Shown here in pieces: positions 1 to 11,209 of a DNA stretch of 64,000 nucleotides. The notes below the pieces were generated by a model. It was given only the letters and a program-made list of their open reading frames with translations. It was not told where the DNA came from and did no database searches. Position 1 is the first letter of the stretch, and the number at the start of each line of letters is the position of its first letter. The position numbers and the translations under genes are program-made. This stretch comes from Anaeramoeba flamelloides (lineage: Eukaryota > Metamonada > Anaeramoebidae): NCBI GenBank assembly GCA_027625915.1, contig JANTQA010000023.1, positions 24,217,181 through 24,281,180 of the forward strand, written 5' to 3'.

Positions 1-1320
1 AAATTGTTATTTTGTTTGTAAAAAGAAATTAGATTTAAGGTCATGAAATTTATCTCACGTCAGGCAATTCTATCAGATCGCACAAAAAAAAAAAAAAAAA
101 AACTTTCCATTTTCCAAATAAGCGTAAAATTCTTTTTAAAAAAAGGGTGTTGACTTTTAATTATTTTTCATTATTATTAAAGTAACAAAAGACCTTTCAG
201 TTGATTAATTTTGAAAAGGAAAAAATTTTCTTTATCAGGTATTTAGAGTTGGATTATTTAACAGTTCTTTGTAAAATTCATCAAGTATTTCTATTTTTAG
301 AAAGGAAATATTTTTTTTCTTTAACAAACGACTTTATTGAAATTTGAAATTTAAAAGGGTTATATTTTCATCTCGTTTTTATTATACATTTTGTTCCTTT
401 CTTCTGAATCCTTAATTTAGGATTTTTATTAGACTCAATTGTAGTCCAAAATATTACACAACACAATAAATAGAGATCCCAAATATCAATCGATTTCAAT
501 GAAATTTGCTTGGAAACAACAAAATGAAAATGAAGTGTAAATTTTGACAATTTATTATTCAAAAATCAGTAAATAATATATTTTTCAAGATTTTTTAAAA
601 TCTTTTCTATTTTGTTGCAAACTCCTCAACAAGTTCTTTCAATGAGATATTTTGAATTTTTAATTGATTTGATCTTTTCATGCAGTTTACCCAATTTATA
701 CGAAAAATTGATTTTAAATTTTTTTCCAAAAAACTAGCCGATCTAGAACAAATAAACCGCAAACTACCTGAAATTTGTTTTTATTTATTCTTGAGTGAAT
801 TTAACCAGTTTTATTTCATTTTAATGCCCAATGCCTCAAAAAAACCTGTTAAAAATTTAAATGTAAATTCCTAAAAAGTTTACCTGATCTTGAAATTGAA
901 AATTGAAAGTAAAAATCTGATTATTAAAAAATCAAACTTTCTTGAGACATTATTTTCTGAAAGTAATTATTGTTTTACAAACTTTGATCTATTTTATCAT
1001 TTTACAAAAGTGAAAAATTTTAATATTTTTCAAATCATATAACAATTATTATAGTTGAAAGAGAAAGAAATCTTACTTATCTATGTAGAAAGTTTATAAA
1101 AATCCACTTTAAAAGCAAAATAACTATGTTTTCAAATAACGAAGTATAAAAAATTGGCTTAATTTCAAAAAATTACTATAATTGTTTTAAACTTGAGAAA
1201 AAAAACCACAACATTTTTGATAAAGGACTCTGATTTTGAATGTGATAAAAAATATGAGAAAACTCTCTCAAATCATCAAATTAAAAATAGATCTAAATGA
1301 CTTATTTAAGAATGTTATAT
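1..1320. other. AT-rich intergenic DNA, no supported gene
   Basis: No recognisable gene. A plus-strand open stretch at 680-874 reads in a mildly protein-like way just after a CAG, so it could be a stray exon, but nothing beside it continues the frame and I do not call it. The rest is A/T homopolymer-rich sequence. Confidence 0.5.
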
Positions 1321-2331
1321 TAAATGAATTCTTCCTATAGACCACAAATACCATCCTTTCATTTTGTTTAAAACATCAAGAATCGCTTTTTGCACATGTG
1401 GAACCTTTACGCAAAGATTTAAATAATTATTTTTTTCGAAAAAAAGGTTTTTTGAAGAGTTTTTGTATATTTATTTTGTATTCTTGAGGAAATACCCAAT
1501 TATCAGACAAGTAATAAAGGATAGTTTTGATTTCTTAGAAATTTAATAAATTTTACAGATTTATCTGGCTATTGGTACGAATAACTGACCTAGTTGCAAA
1601 CTCAATTGCATTAATATCTTCTTAGAGATATTTTGAAGGACTTGTTAAGGATTATTCGAATTTTATCGTTAGTGAATACTATTTTTCCACCTAGTAACAC
1701 ATTTATAGACTTAAAAGAAACTTGATCTTAAGGATCTTGCTAAATTGAAAAATTTAATTTTTTTTGGAAAATTTTAAGTTGGGCAAAAAACAATTTTCCT
1801 TCATCAAATCCAAATTATTCTCAACGAATTTTGAAGAAAAAAATTTCATGAGGAAAATTTCATTCCACTTTCTTTTCAAGTATGTTAGAGTGTAGCGGGA
1901 GAGTATAAATATACTTGAAAAGAAAGTAGAGTGGCATTTTCTTAATATCAAAAAAAATAACATTTTAGTTTTGCCTTGTTTTGTTCGGGAAATTCAAAAA
2001 GTTTTTGGATCAATAAATGATTTTTCAAGCAAAATCTAAAAAAGTCCAAAAATCCCAAAAATTATAATATTTTGACTTTTCCTCAATTCATTGTCTTTTA
2101 AAGCTTTTTTTCTGTTTATAGTATTTTATTAAAACCCTCACAGAGCATAAAATTCGAATAGTCCTTATGTGGCATTTTTTTTTTTGTAGAATAAAAAAAA
2201 AAAACTCTTGAAAAAACCTTTTTTTTGAAATATATATATATATATATATATTAATCTTTGAATAAAGCATCGTAAGAATTTTAAACAAAATGAAAGGGTA
2301 TTATTTGTGGTCTATATGAAGAATTCATTTA
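1321..2331. mobile_element. Non-autonomous DNA element with ~50-bp terminal inverted repeats
   Basis: The left end (1321-1372) and the reverse complement of the right end (2281-2331) match over about 50 bp, both beginning TAAATGAATTCTTC and both containing ATAGACCACAAATA. TA at each end is consistent with a TA target site, as used by Tc1/mariner-type elements. The interior has no transposase-like frame. It contains a second hairpin at about 1868-1936, where ACTTTCTTTTCAAGTAT is followed by its near complement, and a TA dinucleotide run near 2230-2250. I infer a MITE-like element mobilised in trans. Confidence 0.6.
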
Positions 2332-3535
2332 GAACGCCACTCTTTAAAACTATTAAAAGCCAATTTAGAACCAAAAAGAAATAATTTTCCTATGTGATTC
2401 TTGTTAATCAATAATTAATAACCCAATCTAAATAATTCAAGTGAATTGATAATAAACCAAAGAGTAAAAGTATCAATAGATTTATTCATTTTTTTTCAAT
2501 TTTTTTCGGATTTTTTCAAACAAATTAAAGGAATTAAAATTAAAATTCTAATAAAAAAAAAATAATAGATATTATCAAATAACATATTTTAATTATAACA
2601 GTGCGTTGTTTGTATACTCTGATATATTTGAAATAGATATTAAATAATCTTTTTAATTTCGAGAAATTTTATTAAATTATTGGAAATAAAATAAATCATA
2701 ATTATTTTCTGGATCTTCAAAGATTAAATTTTTGAATTAATTTTCTTGTTTTTTTAAAATAAAACCGAAAGTTACAATAATATTTGTTAATACAGATTAT
2801 CAGAAATTAATAAAAGTAAGATGTCTATTAAAATAAAAATATTTTGCAAATTTTTCTTTTTTCTTATTTGATTCAAAAATACAAAACAAAATTGGAGGAT
2901 CTTTTTGACTTAAAATGTAATTGGTATAAAATGATTTTTTTTTAAAAATGATAAACCATTTCTCTAAAGTTGATAAACGAGGTTGATTTGTAGGGTTTAA
3001 TTGTATCCTTTTATAAATAAGTACTCGATTAGTATTTTTTTTTTATTTTTTTTTTTTTTTTTGGAGGGGGGGGATAAGATTAACTAATCCCTTAAAACAG
3101 TATTTTGAGTATAAAGAGAAAAAATACAGATTGTGAAAATTTATTTAAAAAGTCTTTTTTCAAGCATGAAAAAACAGTAATCTATGTTATAGAAGCAAAG
3201 GGTTCAAAAATTCAGAGAATTAAAAAGGGGAAACAATTCATCACAGCAAGATTTATTAAAGGAAGAAATTTTCAAACTCAATAAAAAGCAAGTTGAAATT
3301 GTTTTTAAAAGAAAAGAAAAGAAAAGAAAAAAAAGAAATTTCCTTTTGTAAATGAAAAATTAAAGTACAATTTTTTTTAGAAACTGAATTGAATGACACG
3401 AATGTATTTAGCAAATATAGTCCTTGCAATAAAAAAAAATTCCAAAACAATAACCTTACAAAAATAAATAGAAAAAAACTAAAAGGGAAAAGTGTGGAAA
3501 AATAATATTTTTTAATGTATGGCTCAAGATGGGAA
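2332..3535. other. Intergenic AT-rich DNA with a poly-G tract
   Basis: No gene seen. Notable only for an eight-G run at 3066-3073 next to a long T run, and an AAAAG microsatellite near 3308-3335. Confidence 0.5.
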
Positions 3536-4072
3536 AATTATTAAATTTCAATTTTGGTCAAATTCGCATTTTTTTCAAAATAGTCAATTCCATTGAAATA
3601 TATTGACTGTCGGCGTTTTAAACATTCTTTACTGATAGGTTAATGTATTTTAGGGTAGGTTAGAGTAGGCTAGAGTATACCTGGGTGGTTTGGATGTTTG
3701 GGGGGGGGGGTATACTAGAAAATTTTGGCAAGGATTTTGAGAAAAAAAAAATAATTAAGAAACAAATTAGACTATGAAAGATTGTTATAAGGGGAAAAAA
3801 TTTTCCACTTAACTTTTTGTGTTAAAATTGATTTTTGAACAAATTTATGAAAATATTTAGTATTGATGATTTCAATATTTTGAATTTTCTACAATTTAAG
3901 TTATAGTATACTGCCAATCACAAAATAATCTTTTCGATTTTTCACCCACGATAATAAAAAACCATTAAAAATCATCATACCAATAATAATAATCAAGAAA
4001 CTCTTCAAAAATATGAAAAAATTCAATTTGACCAATTTTGAAATTTGACCAAATTTGAAATTTAATAATATA
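3536..4072. mobile_element. Inverted-repeat element (~540 bp) with G-run and telomere-like core
   Basis: The sequence near 3536-3570 and the reverse complement of 4040-4072 share ATTATTAAATTTCAA followed by TTGGTCAAATT, so the segment is bounded by imperfect inverted repeats. Part of it (about 3545-3612) is found again in inverse orientation at about 46905-46975, including TTTCAATGGAATTGAC-like sequence, which shows it is a dispersed family. The interior holds an 11-G run at 3700-3710 and a short telomere-like stretch at 3650-3682. No transposase is visible. Confidence 0.45.
3650..3682 (+). repeat. Short interstitial telomere-like sequence
   Basis: Reads TTAGGGTAGGTTAGAGTAGG and continues with GCTAGAG. 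These are the TTAGG/TAGGG-type variants that make up the array at 52768-52991, in degenerate form and far from it. It lies inside an inverted-repeat element, so it may be a captured or chance match. Confidence 0.35.
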
Positions 4073-7000
4073 CCCCTCAAGATCGAATTTACTTGGAATT
4101 TCAAGTGTTAATTATTCCATTCCAATTAACGTTTGTTTTACCATTAGAGATCTTTCAATGATTTTTTTTTCTTTATTTGTTTTTATTTTTTTCCTAATTT
4201 TTTTTTTAAAAAAAATTAAAATAGAATTTTCTAAAAAAGTGAAAATAAAAAAATACAAAGTTTTTGTTTTTATACCTACATAGGTACTTTAAGGAGTATA
4301 CAGAATATGAAAAAATGAAAAAATTAGTTCCTTAATGGTTCTGGTTTTTTTAGTGATTTACTTATGGTGTGAGATAGTCTTGCTAAAAGCCCTTAAAAAG
4401 AAAGATTCAAATCTGATCAAATTCAAATATTCACAAATTAATTTCGAAATTTTCTCAATTATTATATAGATCGGTCTTTCAAAATTCCAATTTATTCTGT
4501 TTGTTTCAAAGTTAAGTTCAATTTGTTATTATTTCAAATATTCAAAGGGTGAAATTTGCATTAACTTTGGGGGTATTTGTCTATCGACAAACTAAGTTTG
4601 GATAAATTTTAAAAACAATTATTGGTCACAATCCACAGTGTTCAATAATAATTGTGTAGAGAGCATAAAACCCGTTTTTAAAACCTTAGTCCCAGTATAA
4701 AAGCAAAAAATTGCCTTTTTTTTTTCATTTTTTTTAAAATTAACTTTCTTGGAATATCTTTAAGTTATAGTTTTGAACCAAGTATTTGACAAGGGTTGAA
4801 AAGTAATCATTTTTAGATTTCAGGACACCTTGATCATGGGATTTTTGAAAAGGGAGATTGAAAAAAAAATGACAAAAAAATGGACATTTTTTGCTTTGAT
4901 ATTGGAACAAGGGCTTTAAATTAAATCCATTTTCGGTACATAAAATTCGTATTTCAAATTTAGCTTCTGCTTTGTTTTTATTATGATTACAATGCAACTT
5001 CCAATTTAATATTCAATAGTATACCTAAAGTCAAATCAATTTTGAAAGTAAACCCCTTGATATTTTCAGTAAAATGTAAAATAACGAATGCAATTAGTTC
5101 AATTTTTTTTGTAATATTCCCAATTTTTTAGAAATTTTTTTTTTTGATGAGAAAAATTTTATCTAAAACTAACTCATTGATTTTTTGAGAAAATTTTAAA
5201 ATAACGGAACGGGTTTGTTTAAAGATTTTTAGTAATGAATCGACCTCGTTTTTTTTTTGTCAATTCTTTAATAATGAACCATCTTTGATAAAATTCTATA
5301 TTTGATTTCGTTATCCCAAATACTACTAGAATTCTAAGTATAAAAATGCAAGATCTATCAGCTCTTCAAAATATTAAATAAAGGGGTTTTATAGTAAAAA
5401 TAATCCCATTCTACAATCTAAAAAAATATAGAATAATAAGTATTCTTAGATATCTGAAATAATTCTTTTTTATATACTAATCCAATATCATCAAGGTAGA
5501 ATTCATTTTGAGTATTTTATTTAACTCTATTTCAATTTTTAAATTTATTTGTCAAATTAAAAACTTTTTAGAAATCAATAGTAATTTTTGACAAATAAAA
5601 AAATCCAAAAGAAACGAAATTTTCAAATGGGAGACAAGACAAATGATCTCCAAAACTCACACCCAACAACAGCTATAACAACACACCTCTTTAAATATTG
5701 CTTTAGTTTTAAAATATTTCGACGATAAGAGGATATATTACCTAATGAAGAAACACTAAAAATTGAAAATTGCAGAACAACATTTTGAGGTAAAAAAAAA
5801 CTTTCCATACTTTAATGATCAGAACTTTAAATAGAAGAAACTCATACAATCATTCTTCTCTTTCTAAATATAACAAATTAATTCCAAATAGAGGAAAAAT
5901 AAACCGCAAATTTTTAATCGAGGTCGATTCAATTTTTTTCACATTTTTTGTTTGTTTTTTGTTTAAAAACTGCTCGAAAAAATATACCTTATTTTTAAAG
6001 AAAAATTTTTCAATTTGATCCTTTCCTTTTTAGAATTTCTTTTTTAACCCCAACTTTCAGAAACCAATATCATATTTACTTATTATTTAAAGTATTGCTT
6101 CTTTGATCAATTCATTCATAAGATTCATACGAAAAAAGAAACACGAATTGTAATTTGCATCACGAATGTACAAAGTTTGCAAGGTTTCTTTGAGCTACAG
6201 TAGGAAAATTAAATAAATTTTTTTTTCTTTATTAGTTGGAAAATGGCAGTGGATCAAACTGTTTTAAAGGTACCATGTTCAATGTCTTCTTAATAAAAAG
6301 GCAAGTTTATCAAATTGATTGTTTCAAATCAAAAATAAATACTTTAATTCACAGCACATTAAAAATACTGTTAAAAACAAATTTACAGTCAAAATTTTCA
6401 ATAAGAAAGTCAATTCAATCTCTCTAAAAATACCATTTCTAATTGTTTTTGTAAAGATCTTTGGGTTTTTACAACTAATAATTTGTGAAATAGTGTCGGA
6501 AATTGAACTTGAATCAAAAATTTTCATTCCTGTTTCAAAAAGTTACTGTAAAAATGAAAGTGGAATAAAAGTCACGTTTTTTAATTTAAAAAGGGTTAAG
6601 GATTTTACACAAACCCTTGAGTGATGAATTTATCTAATTTAGATAATTATTTTTTAAAATTTGGTTTGATTGTGAAATTATCAGCTATTTTTGAAAAATT
6701 TGGTGAAGTTTGTTTGATTGTTTTCAGTGTTTTCCATTGTTATTCTTTGTTTGAATGAAATTTCTTTCAAAAAAAATAAAAAGAAAAAAGAAAAAAAAAA
6801 TGAAAAAAGAAAGCAAGAAAGACAAAACAAAAAAAAAAAAAAAGAAAATATTGAAATCGAAAATTGTTAAAAAAGAAATGGGCTTGTTTTCTATTTCCTA
6901 AAATAGTTTTTTATTTTTTGTTTGTTTAGGGCGTTTAAAATAAAGAATTGGTTTTGTATTTAAAACAATTAAAAAAAAAAAAAAAAAAAGGAATCTACTT
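4073..7000. other. Intergenic DNA with weak coding-like fragments
   Basis: No gene can be supported. Three open stretches read as somewhat protein-like: 4740-4997 (minus, 85 codons, Cys/His/Lys-rich start), 5815-6018 (plus) and 6319-6624 (plus, 101 codons, with a hydrophobic IPFLIVFVKIFGF segment). None has a recognisable family, and no flanking splice sites give a convincing longer model. They could be exons of an unrecognised gene, relics of old insertions, or chance. An A-rich tract precedes the eS26 3' end at about 6770-6845. Confidence 0.35.
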
Positions 7001-7733
7001 TTAATTTTTTGTTGATTTTCCAAAACGAGAGAATTTATTTTCATGGTTTTGTCCTCTGCCTCTACCTCTTCCACCTTGTTGGCCTCTACCTCTACCTCTG
7101 CCTCTTTGTTGGCCTCTACCTCTACCTCTACCTCTTCCTCTTTGTTGTCCTCTGCCTCTTCCTCTACCTCTTTGTTGGCCTCTACCTCTTCCTCTTCCTC
7201 TTCCACCTCTACCTCTGCCTCTTCTTCTTGGGGGATCTCTTTTGCGTCTATCAGTTCTACTTCGAACACGAACCAATTTTCTATGGATAGCGCAACTAAC
7301 ACAAAGGTTTGATTTCATATATGTTTTTGGAAGTTCATATTCTATTTATTATTTTGATTTAAATCCAATTTGTTGATAGTTTGTGAGAAGATCGGCAAAA
7401 TAAACAAGTTTTTTTTTTAATCATTTTATAAAAAAAAAAATAAAAAAGTAAAGAGGGAAATAAAAAAAAAAGTAAATTAATTTTTTTTGTTTTTGTTTTG
7501 TTATTATTCAAGATCAGATCCTAAAAAATCAAAACAAAATAAGATCACTTACCAACATAAACACTTGAATTAGAAATGTCTCTAATTGAAGTATTGTCAA
7601 CAATGTTTTGTACATTGAATCTTTTGATTGCTTTATCTTTTGGGACAGCTCGATAACAATTGTCACATCTTACAAACTTTGTGTGACCACGTCCTTTTTT
7701 TCCACGTCCATTGTTTCTTCTTTTTTTAGTCAT
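7001..7733 (-). CDS. RPS26: 40S ribosomal protein eS26 with an Arg-Gly-rich C-terminal extension
   Basis: eS26 is a component of the small ribosomal subunit near the mRNA exit channel. Two coding exons, 7733-7553 and 7341-7001, flank a 211-bp intron (TTG|GTAAGTG ... AATAG|AA, phase 1) and give 173 residues. The start [16 protein letters not shown], the motif [19 protein letters not shown] and the zinc-binding pairs C23xxC26 and C74xxC77 identify the family with confidence. Usual eS26 ends at about 100-120 residues. Here, after RKRDPPRR, about 60 residues of RG/RGRG repeats broken by QQ follow, then a short unrelated tail ([16 protein letters not shown]). Both repeat and tail are in frame with no interruption. 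The tail resembles the RGG segments of RNA-binding proteins, which are common arginine-methylation substrates; that role is inference. Confidence 0.95.
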
Positions 7734-7741
7734 TTTGATTT

Positions 7742-7760
7742 GCTGAAAACAAGAGAATTG
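7742..7760 (-). other. Probable 3' splice site of a 5'-UTR intron of the eS26 gene
   Basis: On the minus strand the bases just before the eS26 ATG read CTCTTGTTTTCAG, then nine bases, then ATG. A pyrimidine tract with CAG this close to a start codon is typical of a leader intron, which is common in ribosomal protein genes. The matching donor was not located, so this is an inference. Confidence 0.45.
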
Positions 7761-8117
7761 TTAAACAAGAACCAAGAAGGTAAAATGTTGAATAAGAAAG
7801 TAAAGATATTTTAAAAAAAATAAAAGAGGGGAAAGTGTTGCAAATTTTTATGGGATAGGATATTAAACTCAAACATATTTAAATGGGATCTAACCTCAAA
7901 AGTAAGCTATTTTTCTTATTTGGAACAAATTAAGATACTAAAATAGTGATTCTTAATTGAACAATTTATTGAACAGAATTCCCTTTCATCTTTCCCTACT
8001 TCCATTTGACAAGTATACTAACAAATATTACACATTGGTTTTCGTTTTTCACATGTTCAGTGATAGCTTTGACCAAGGAGAAGTCTAAGATTCAAGTAAA
8101 TTGTTATTTGGTGTGTC

Positions 8118-9160
8118 AATCCTCAAATTTCTCTAAAAAATCAATTATTAAAGTTGTACATTTGTTGATCCTCATCAATTAAAAATCATCATATGTATTA
8201 GCAAAAAACTTAAGAATTTCAGAAAAAAATCTGAATTTCGAAACAAATTTAAATGCTGAATTATCGATTTTCAGACCCTAAAGTTGCAAAATATCTTTCT
8301 TAAAATTTTCGTAAAATGTAGATTAGTTACTAAAAAATTCAATTTTTTATAAAAAATTAAATAAAAATAAATTATCCTATATATTTCTGAAATATTGCAA
8401 AAATACTATTTGTAGCAAAACAAATGGAACAAAATTTTTACAGGATTTTATTAAAATAATTTTGGAAAGCTGAATGAAAATTTTGTTCCATTTATTTTGG
8501 AACTAATAATAATTCTTATTATGTGGTTATTTTGGAAAGCTGATTGAAAATTTTGATCTTTTTATTTTACAATTAACAGTATTGATATTACCATTAGCTT
8601 TCTAAAAAGGAAATAAAACTAATCATTCTTTGGATTTTTGTGTTGATCATTACAGTCCTGTGCCATTTTAAGGCACAGTAAAAATCAACATATAAGGTAC
8701 AAAATTTAGTTCACGTTAAGGCACAAATTTTTGGTTTGAGGCACTTTCCCAATTTCAAGATATAATTTCACCTAATAATTACAGAGTTAGTTTGAGTGTT
8801 TTCTTCAATATATATATATATAGAATATTACATTATGAGTAATCTTGGAAATTTACACAGAAAAATTGGGACTTATTTTTACCACTTTGATTTTGTGTCT
8901 TAATGGAATTTTTTTGTGCCTTATTACTTGATTTTTCCTGTGCCTTAAAAGAACACAGGACTGTATTGAGTTAATCTTTGAAATTCAAAAATTGAAAAAA
9001 GAGTTCCTTTTGGGGATTCTAAATATGAACTGTTAAATACTAGAATACTCCTATTTTGGGTTTCTATTTTTTAGATTTGGAAAAGGAATGAATAAAAACA
9101 ATAATTCCAAAATGAAAATTTATAATTGTGATCTTTAGTAAAAAATGTAAAAATTCACTA
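8118..9160. repeat. Dispersed repeat, copy 1 (interrupted)
   Basis: Matches 18480-19050 in the same orientation over several segments: the CTCTAAAAAATTCAATTA region, the TTCAGAAAAAAATCTG region, and the part from TGAGTTAATCTTTGAAAT onwards. This copy is longer because it carries the element at 8653-8963 and a further insertion at about 8415-8590, the latter resembling sequence near 15550-15760. No coding potential was seen in either copy. The family is unidentified. Confidence 0.6.
8653..8963. mobile_element. TA-flanked MITE (CAGTCCTGTGCC termini)
   Basis: Terminal inverted repeats of about 38 bp (CAGTCCTGTGCC... and ...GAACACAGGACTG) are flanked by TA on both sides (8651-8652 and 8964-8965). 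The paralogous repeat at 18480-19050 has only GATTATTGAGTT at the equivalent position, so the empty site is visible and the TA duplication is supported. CAGT termini with a TA target are characteristic of Tc1/mariner MITEs. No coding sequence. Motifs such as TTTAAGGCACA recur inside and are shared with the elements at 14432 and 58695. Confidence 0.8.
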
Positions 9161-10211
9161 TGTAATAAGTTATAGAAGAGATTTTAAGAACCATGTAAAC
9201 TATCGAACACTAATAGTATTTATACCCAATTATAACATACGATGATTATAGACAAATCTATGATGACGATAATCTATTAAAAATTATTTTCTTTGAGGAT
9301 TTTTAGTTGGTGGCATATATAGCAATGTATATAACCAAAAAGTACCAAACAAATAAATGGAGTCCCCAAATTAATATCAATTTGTTCCATAATTTTTTTT
9401 GCCAATGCAATACTCTTTGTAAAATAAAAAGAAACAGAAAATCAAGTGAAAATTTTTTCCACCTTTATTAGGTAAATATCAGTTTTATGAATTTTATAAA
9501 ACTATCAAAGGAACCTAACTGAAAAGACTTTTTCATAATATAAACAAGCTTTTTAAGATTTTATAGGTTAGATTTTGTTTTTGATCTTTTAAATGATGTT
9601 TTGAAAATTTTGTTACTATGTATTTCTCAATTATTAATTTTCAGGTAAAATAATTCACCGAACAAATTGAAAACTGTTGAAAAAATTTAAAATCCATTTT
9701 AATACCTATTAAAAACTTTGCCACTGCACTTTACGAAAGCCAGCTCTACTCAAAGTTAAGTATACACTGGCTGATGAGTTGAGGAAAAGAGATTTAAATT
9801 CCTCAGTTGTGATATTCAAACTCTTTTTATGGAGACAAAAGAATATTTTGAAGATCTTTGTTTACTTGACTTCTTTTGATTGGAATTTTCAAAAATTTTC
9901 AAGAGAATGAAGTATTAAGACAAAATAAGTTTTCGAAAAGAAAATTTTTATTGCTTTTTGTGTTTTCACAATATTTGTTTTTACGAATTTTTTTGAATTT
10001 TTTTTTTTATTTGTAAAAAGTAGATTTTGTATTTACTGACAAATAATTTTTTTTCTAGGAATAGACCTAACAATCAGACTATTGGAATTTGTTGAATGTT
10101 TTAGGTATTGCTTTAAAATCAATTTAAAGAAATTTGTCTTCAATAAATATTTCTAAATCAAAAAAAAAATTCAACTTCAGTTGAATGAGGGGTAATTTAA
10201 TAAAAAATTAA
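9161..10211. other. Intergenic region upstream of the metallothionein-like gene
   Basis: No gene seen. Part of it, about 9725-9830, is less AT-rich and contains a small hairpin (GAGGAA ... TTCCTC). It presumably includes the promoter of the downstream gene, but apart from the site at 10212 I see no clear core element. Confidence 0.4.
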
Positions 10212-10218
10212 TGACTCA
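10212..10218 (+). promoter_or_regulatory. Possible bZIP (AP-1/GCN4-type) site upstream of the metallothionein-like gene
   Basis: The heptamer TGACTCA lies 149 bp before the ATG of the Cys-rich gene. It is the consensus for AP-1/GCN4-type bZIP factors, which drive stress and metal responses in several eukaryotes. A 7-mer can occur by chance and nothing else supports function. Confidence 0.25.
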
Positions 10219-10366
10219 TCAATTAAATTGTGTGGAACTTTCTCTCTTAGCCACCTCAATTACCGAAATAGGATAAATACCCAATCTTCAAATAATTCTT
10301 CATTTTTTTTTAATTTTGAAAAATTTCGTTTTTACTGAGAAACAAATTTTTTTTTTTTATTTTAAT

Positions 10367-11209
10367 ATGCAAAACGAACTTGAAAAGGAAAAGGAAACCA
10401 AAGTTGAAACATGCCCTTGCTGTGAGGGGTGTAAGTGCACCTTGGAAAACAATTGTGGATGTATCAAGACCAAAAAAATTGTTGTTGGGTGTACTGGCAA
10501 ATGCAAGTGTGGTGAGAATTGCAACTGCACTGCAGAAAACAACTGTGGGTGTCTCAAGACCAAAACAATTATTGTTGGATGCAATGGCAACTGCTCTTGT
10601 TGCAAAAATTGCGAAGGAAATCTTAACAATAAATGTGAAGGTATTAGGAGAGAAAAGATAGTTGTTGGATGCACAGGCAAATGTAAGTGTGGTGAGAATT
10701 GCAACTGCACTGCTGAAAACAACTGTGGGTGTCTCAAGGTTAAGACCATTACTATTGGATGCAATAAGGAAAAATGCACATGTGGAGAGTATTGCAAATG
10801 CACCTACGAAAATAACTGTGGTTGTCTCGAGAAAGAACCAAAGAAGTATAACTGTACACAATGCTTTTGTACGCCATGGAGCCACTGTGGTTGCAAGTTG
10901 CAATGTAACAATAATTACACATCAATCTTTGGATCATACAAGTTCCAAAGCAACTACATGATGAACATGATGAACCAAATTCTTTTCAACCAAGCACTTT
11001 TAATAGATATGATGAACATGAACTCATCTTACCCCTTTTGTTGCAAAACAAATGGTTGCTGTAATCCCATGAATAAGACCTGTAATGAAAAAGATAATGA
11101 AACTCGTAAGTGCTGCACTAAAAACAAGAAGAAAAAGTGCTGCACTAAAAATGAGAAGAAAAAGTGCTGCACTGAAAACGAGAAAAACAAGTGCTGCAAA
11201 AAAAATTAA
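10367..11209 (+). CDS. Modular cysteine-rich metallothionein-like protein
   Basis: Single-exon gene of 280 residues with 53 cysteines and no aromatic-rich core, as expected of a metal-thiolate protein. The likely role is cytosolic binding of Cu, Zn or Cd. The start at MQNELEKEKE is preferred to an in-frame ATG 51 bases upstream because the extra 17 residues are encoded by a T-rich leader. Residues about 16-145 carry repeated modules of about 33 residues of the type GCTGKCKCGENCNC then TAENNCGC, joined by Lys/Val/Ile linkers; one module is diverged (NGNCSCCKNC). A further Cys cluster follows (YNCTQCFCTPWSHCGC), then a Cys-free Met/Asn-rich linker with many Met-Met pairs. The tail has four CC pairs in KKCCTKNE repeats. 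CxC, CC and CKCG spacing are metallothionein hallmarks. The module order is not one I can assign to a named family; secreted Cys-rich protein is unlikely because there is no signal peptide. Confidence 0.8.
   Translation: MQNELEKEKETKVETCPCCEGCKCTLENNCGCIKTKKIVVGCTGKCKCGENCNCTAENNCGCLKTKTIIVGCNGNCSCCKNCEGNLNNKCEGIRREKIVVGCTGKCKCGENCNCTAENNCGCLKVKTITIGCNKEKCTCGEYCKCTYENNCGCLEKEPKKYNCTQCFCTPWSHCGCKLQCNNNYTSIFGSYKFQSNYMMNMMNQILFNQALLIDMMNMNSSYPFCCKTNGCCNPMNKTCNEKDNETRKCCTKNKKKKCCTKNEKKKCCTENEKNKCCKKN

Noticed and set aside
5815-6624. Two plus-strand open stretches faintly resembling RNA polymerase second-largest subunit motifs (LNRRNSYNHSSLSKYNK; IPFLIVFVKIFGF)
   Set aside because: The two would be in the wrong order for that protein, the matches are short and gapped, and no catalytic or zinc motifs lie nearby.
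7009-7312. Plus-strand Ser/Thr-rich and Leu/Tyr-rich frames, and a minus-strand Glu/Val-rich frame, opposite the eS26 tail
   Set aside because: They are other readings of the trinucleotide-like RG-coding repeat. The eS26 frame is joined by a clear intron to a family-defining first exon.
10310-10903. Minus-strand 197-codon frame and other frames overlapping the metallothionein-like gene
   Set aside because: They arise from the repetitive Cys modules; only the plus frame shows metal-binding spacing and a sensible start and stop.
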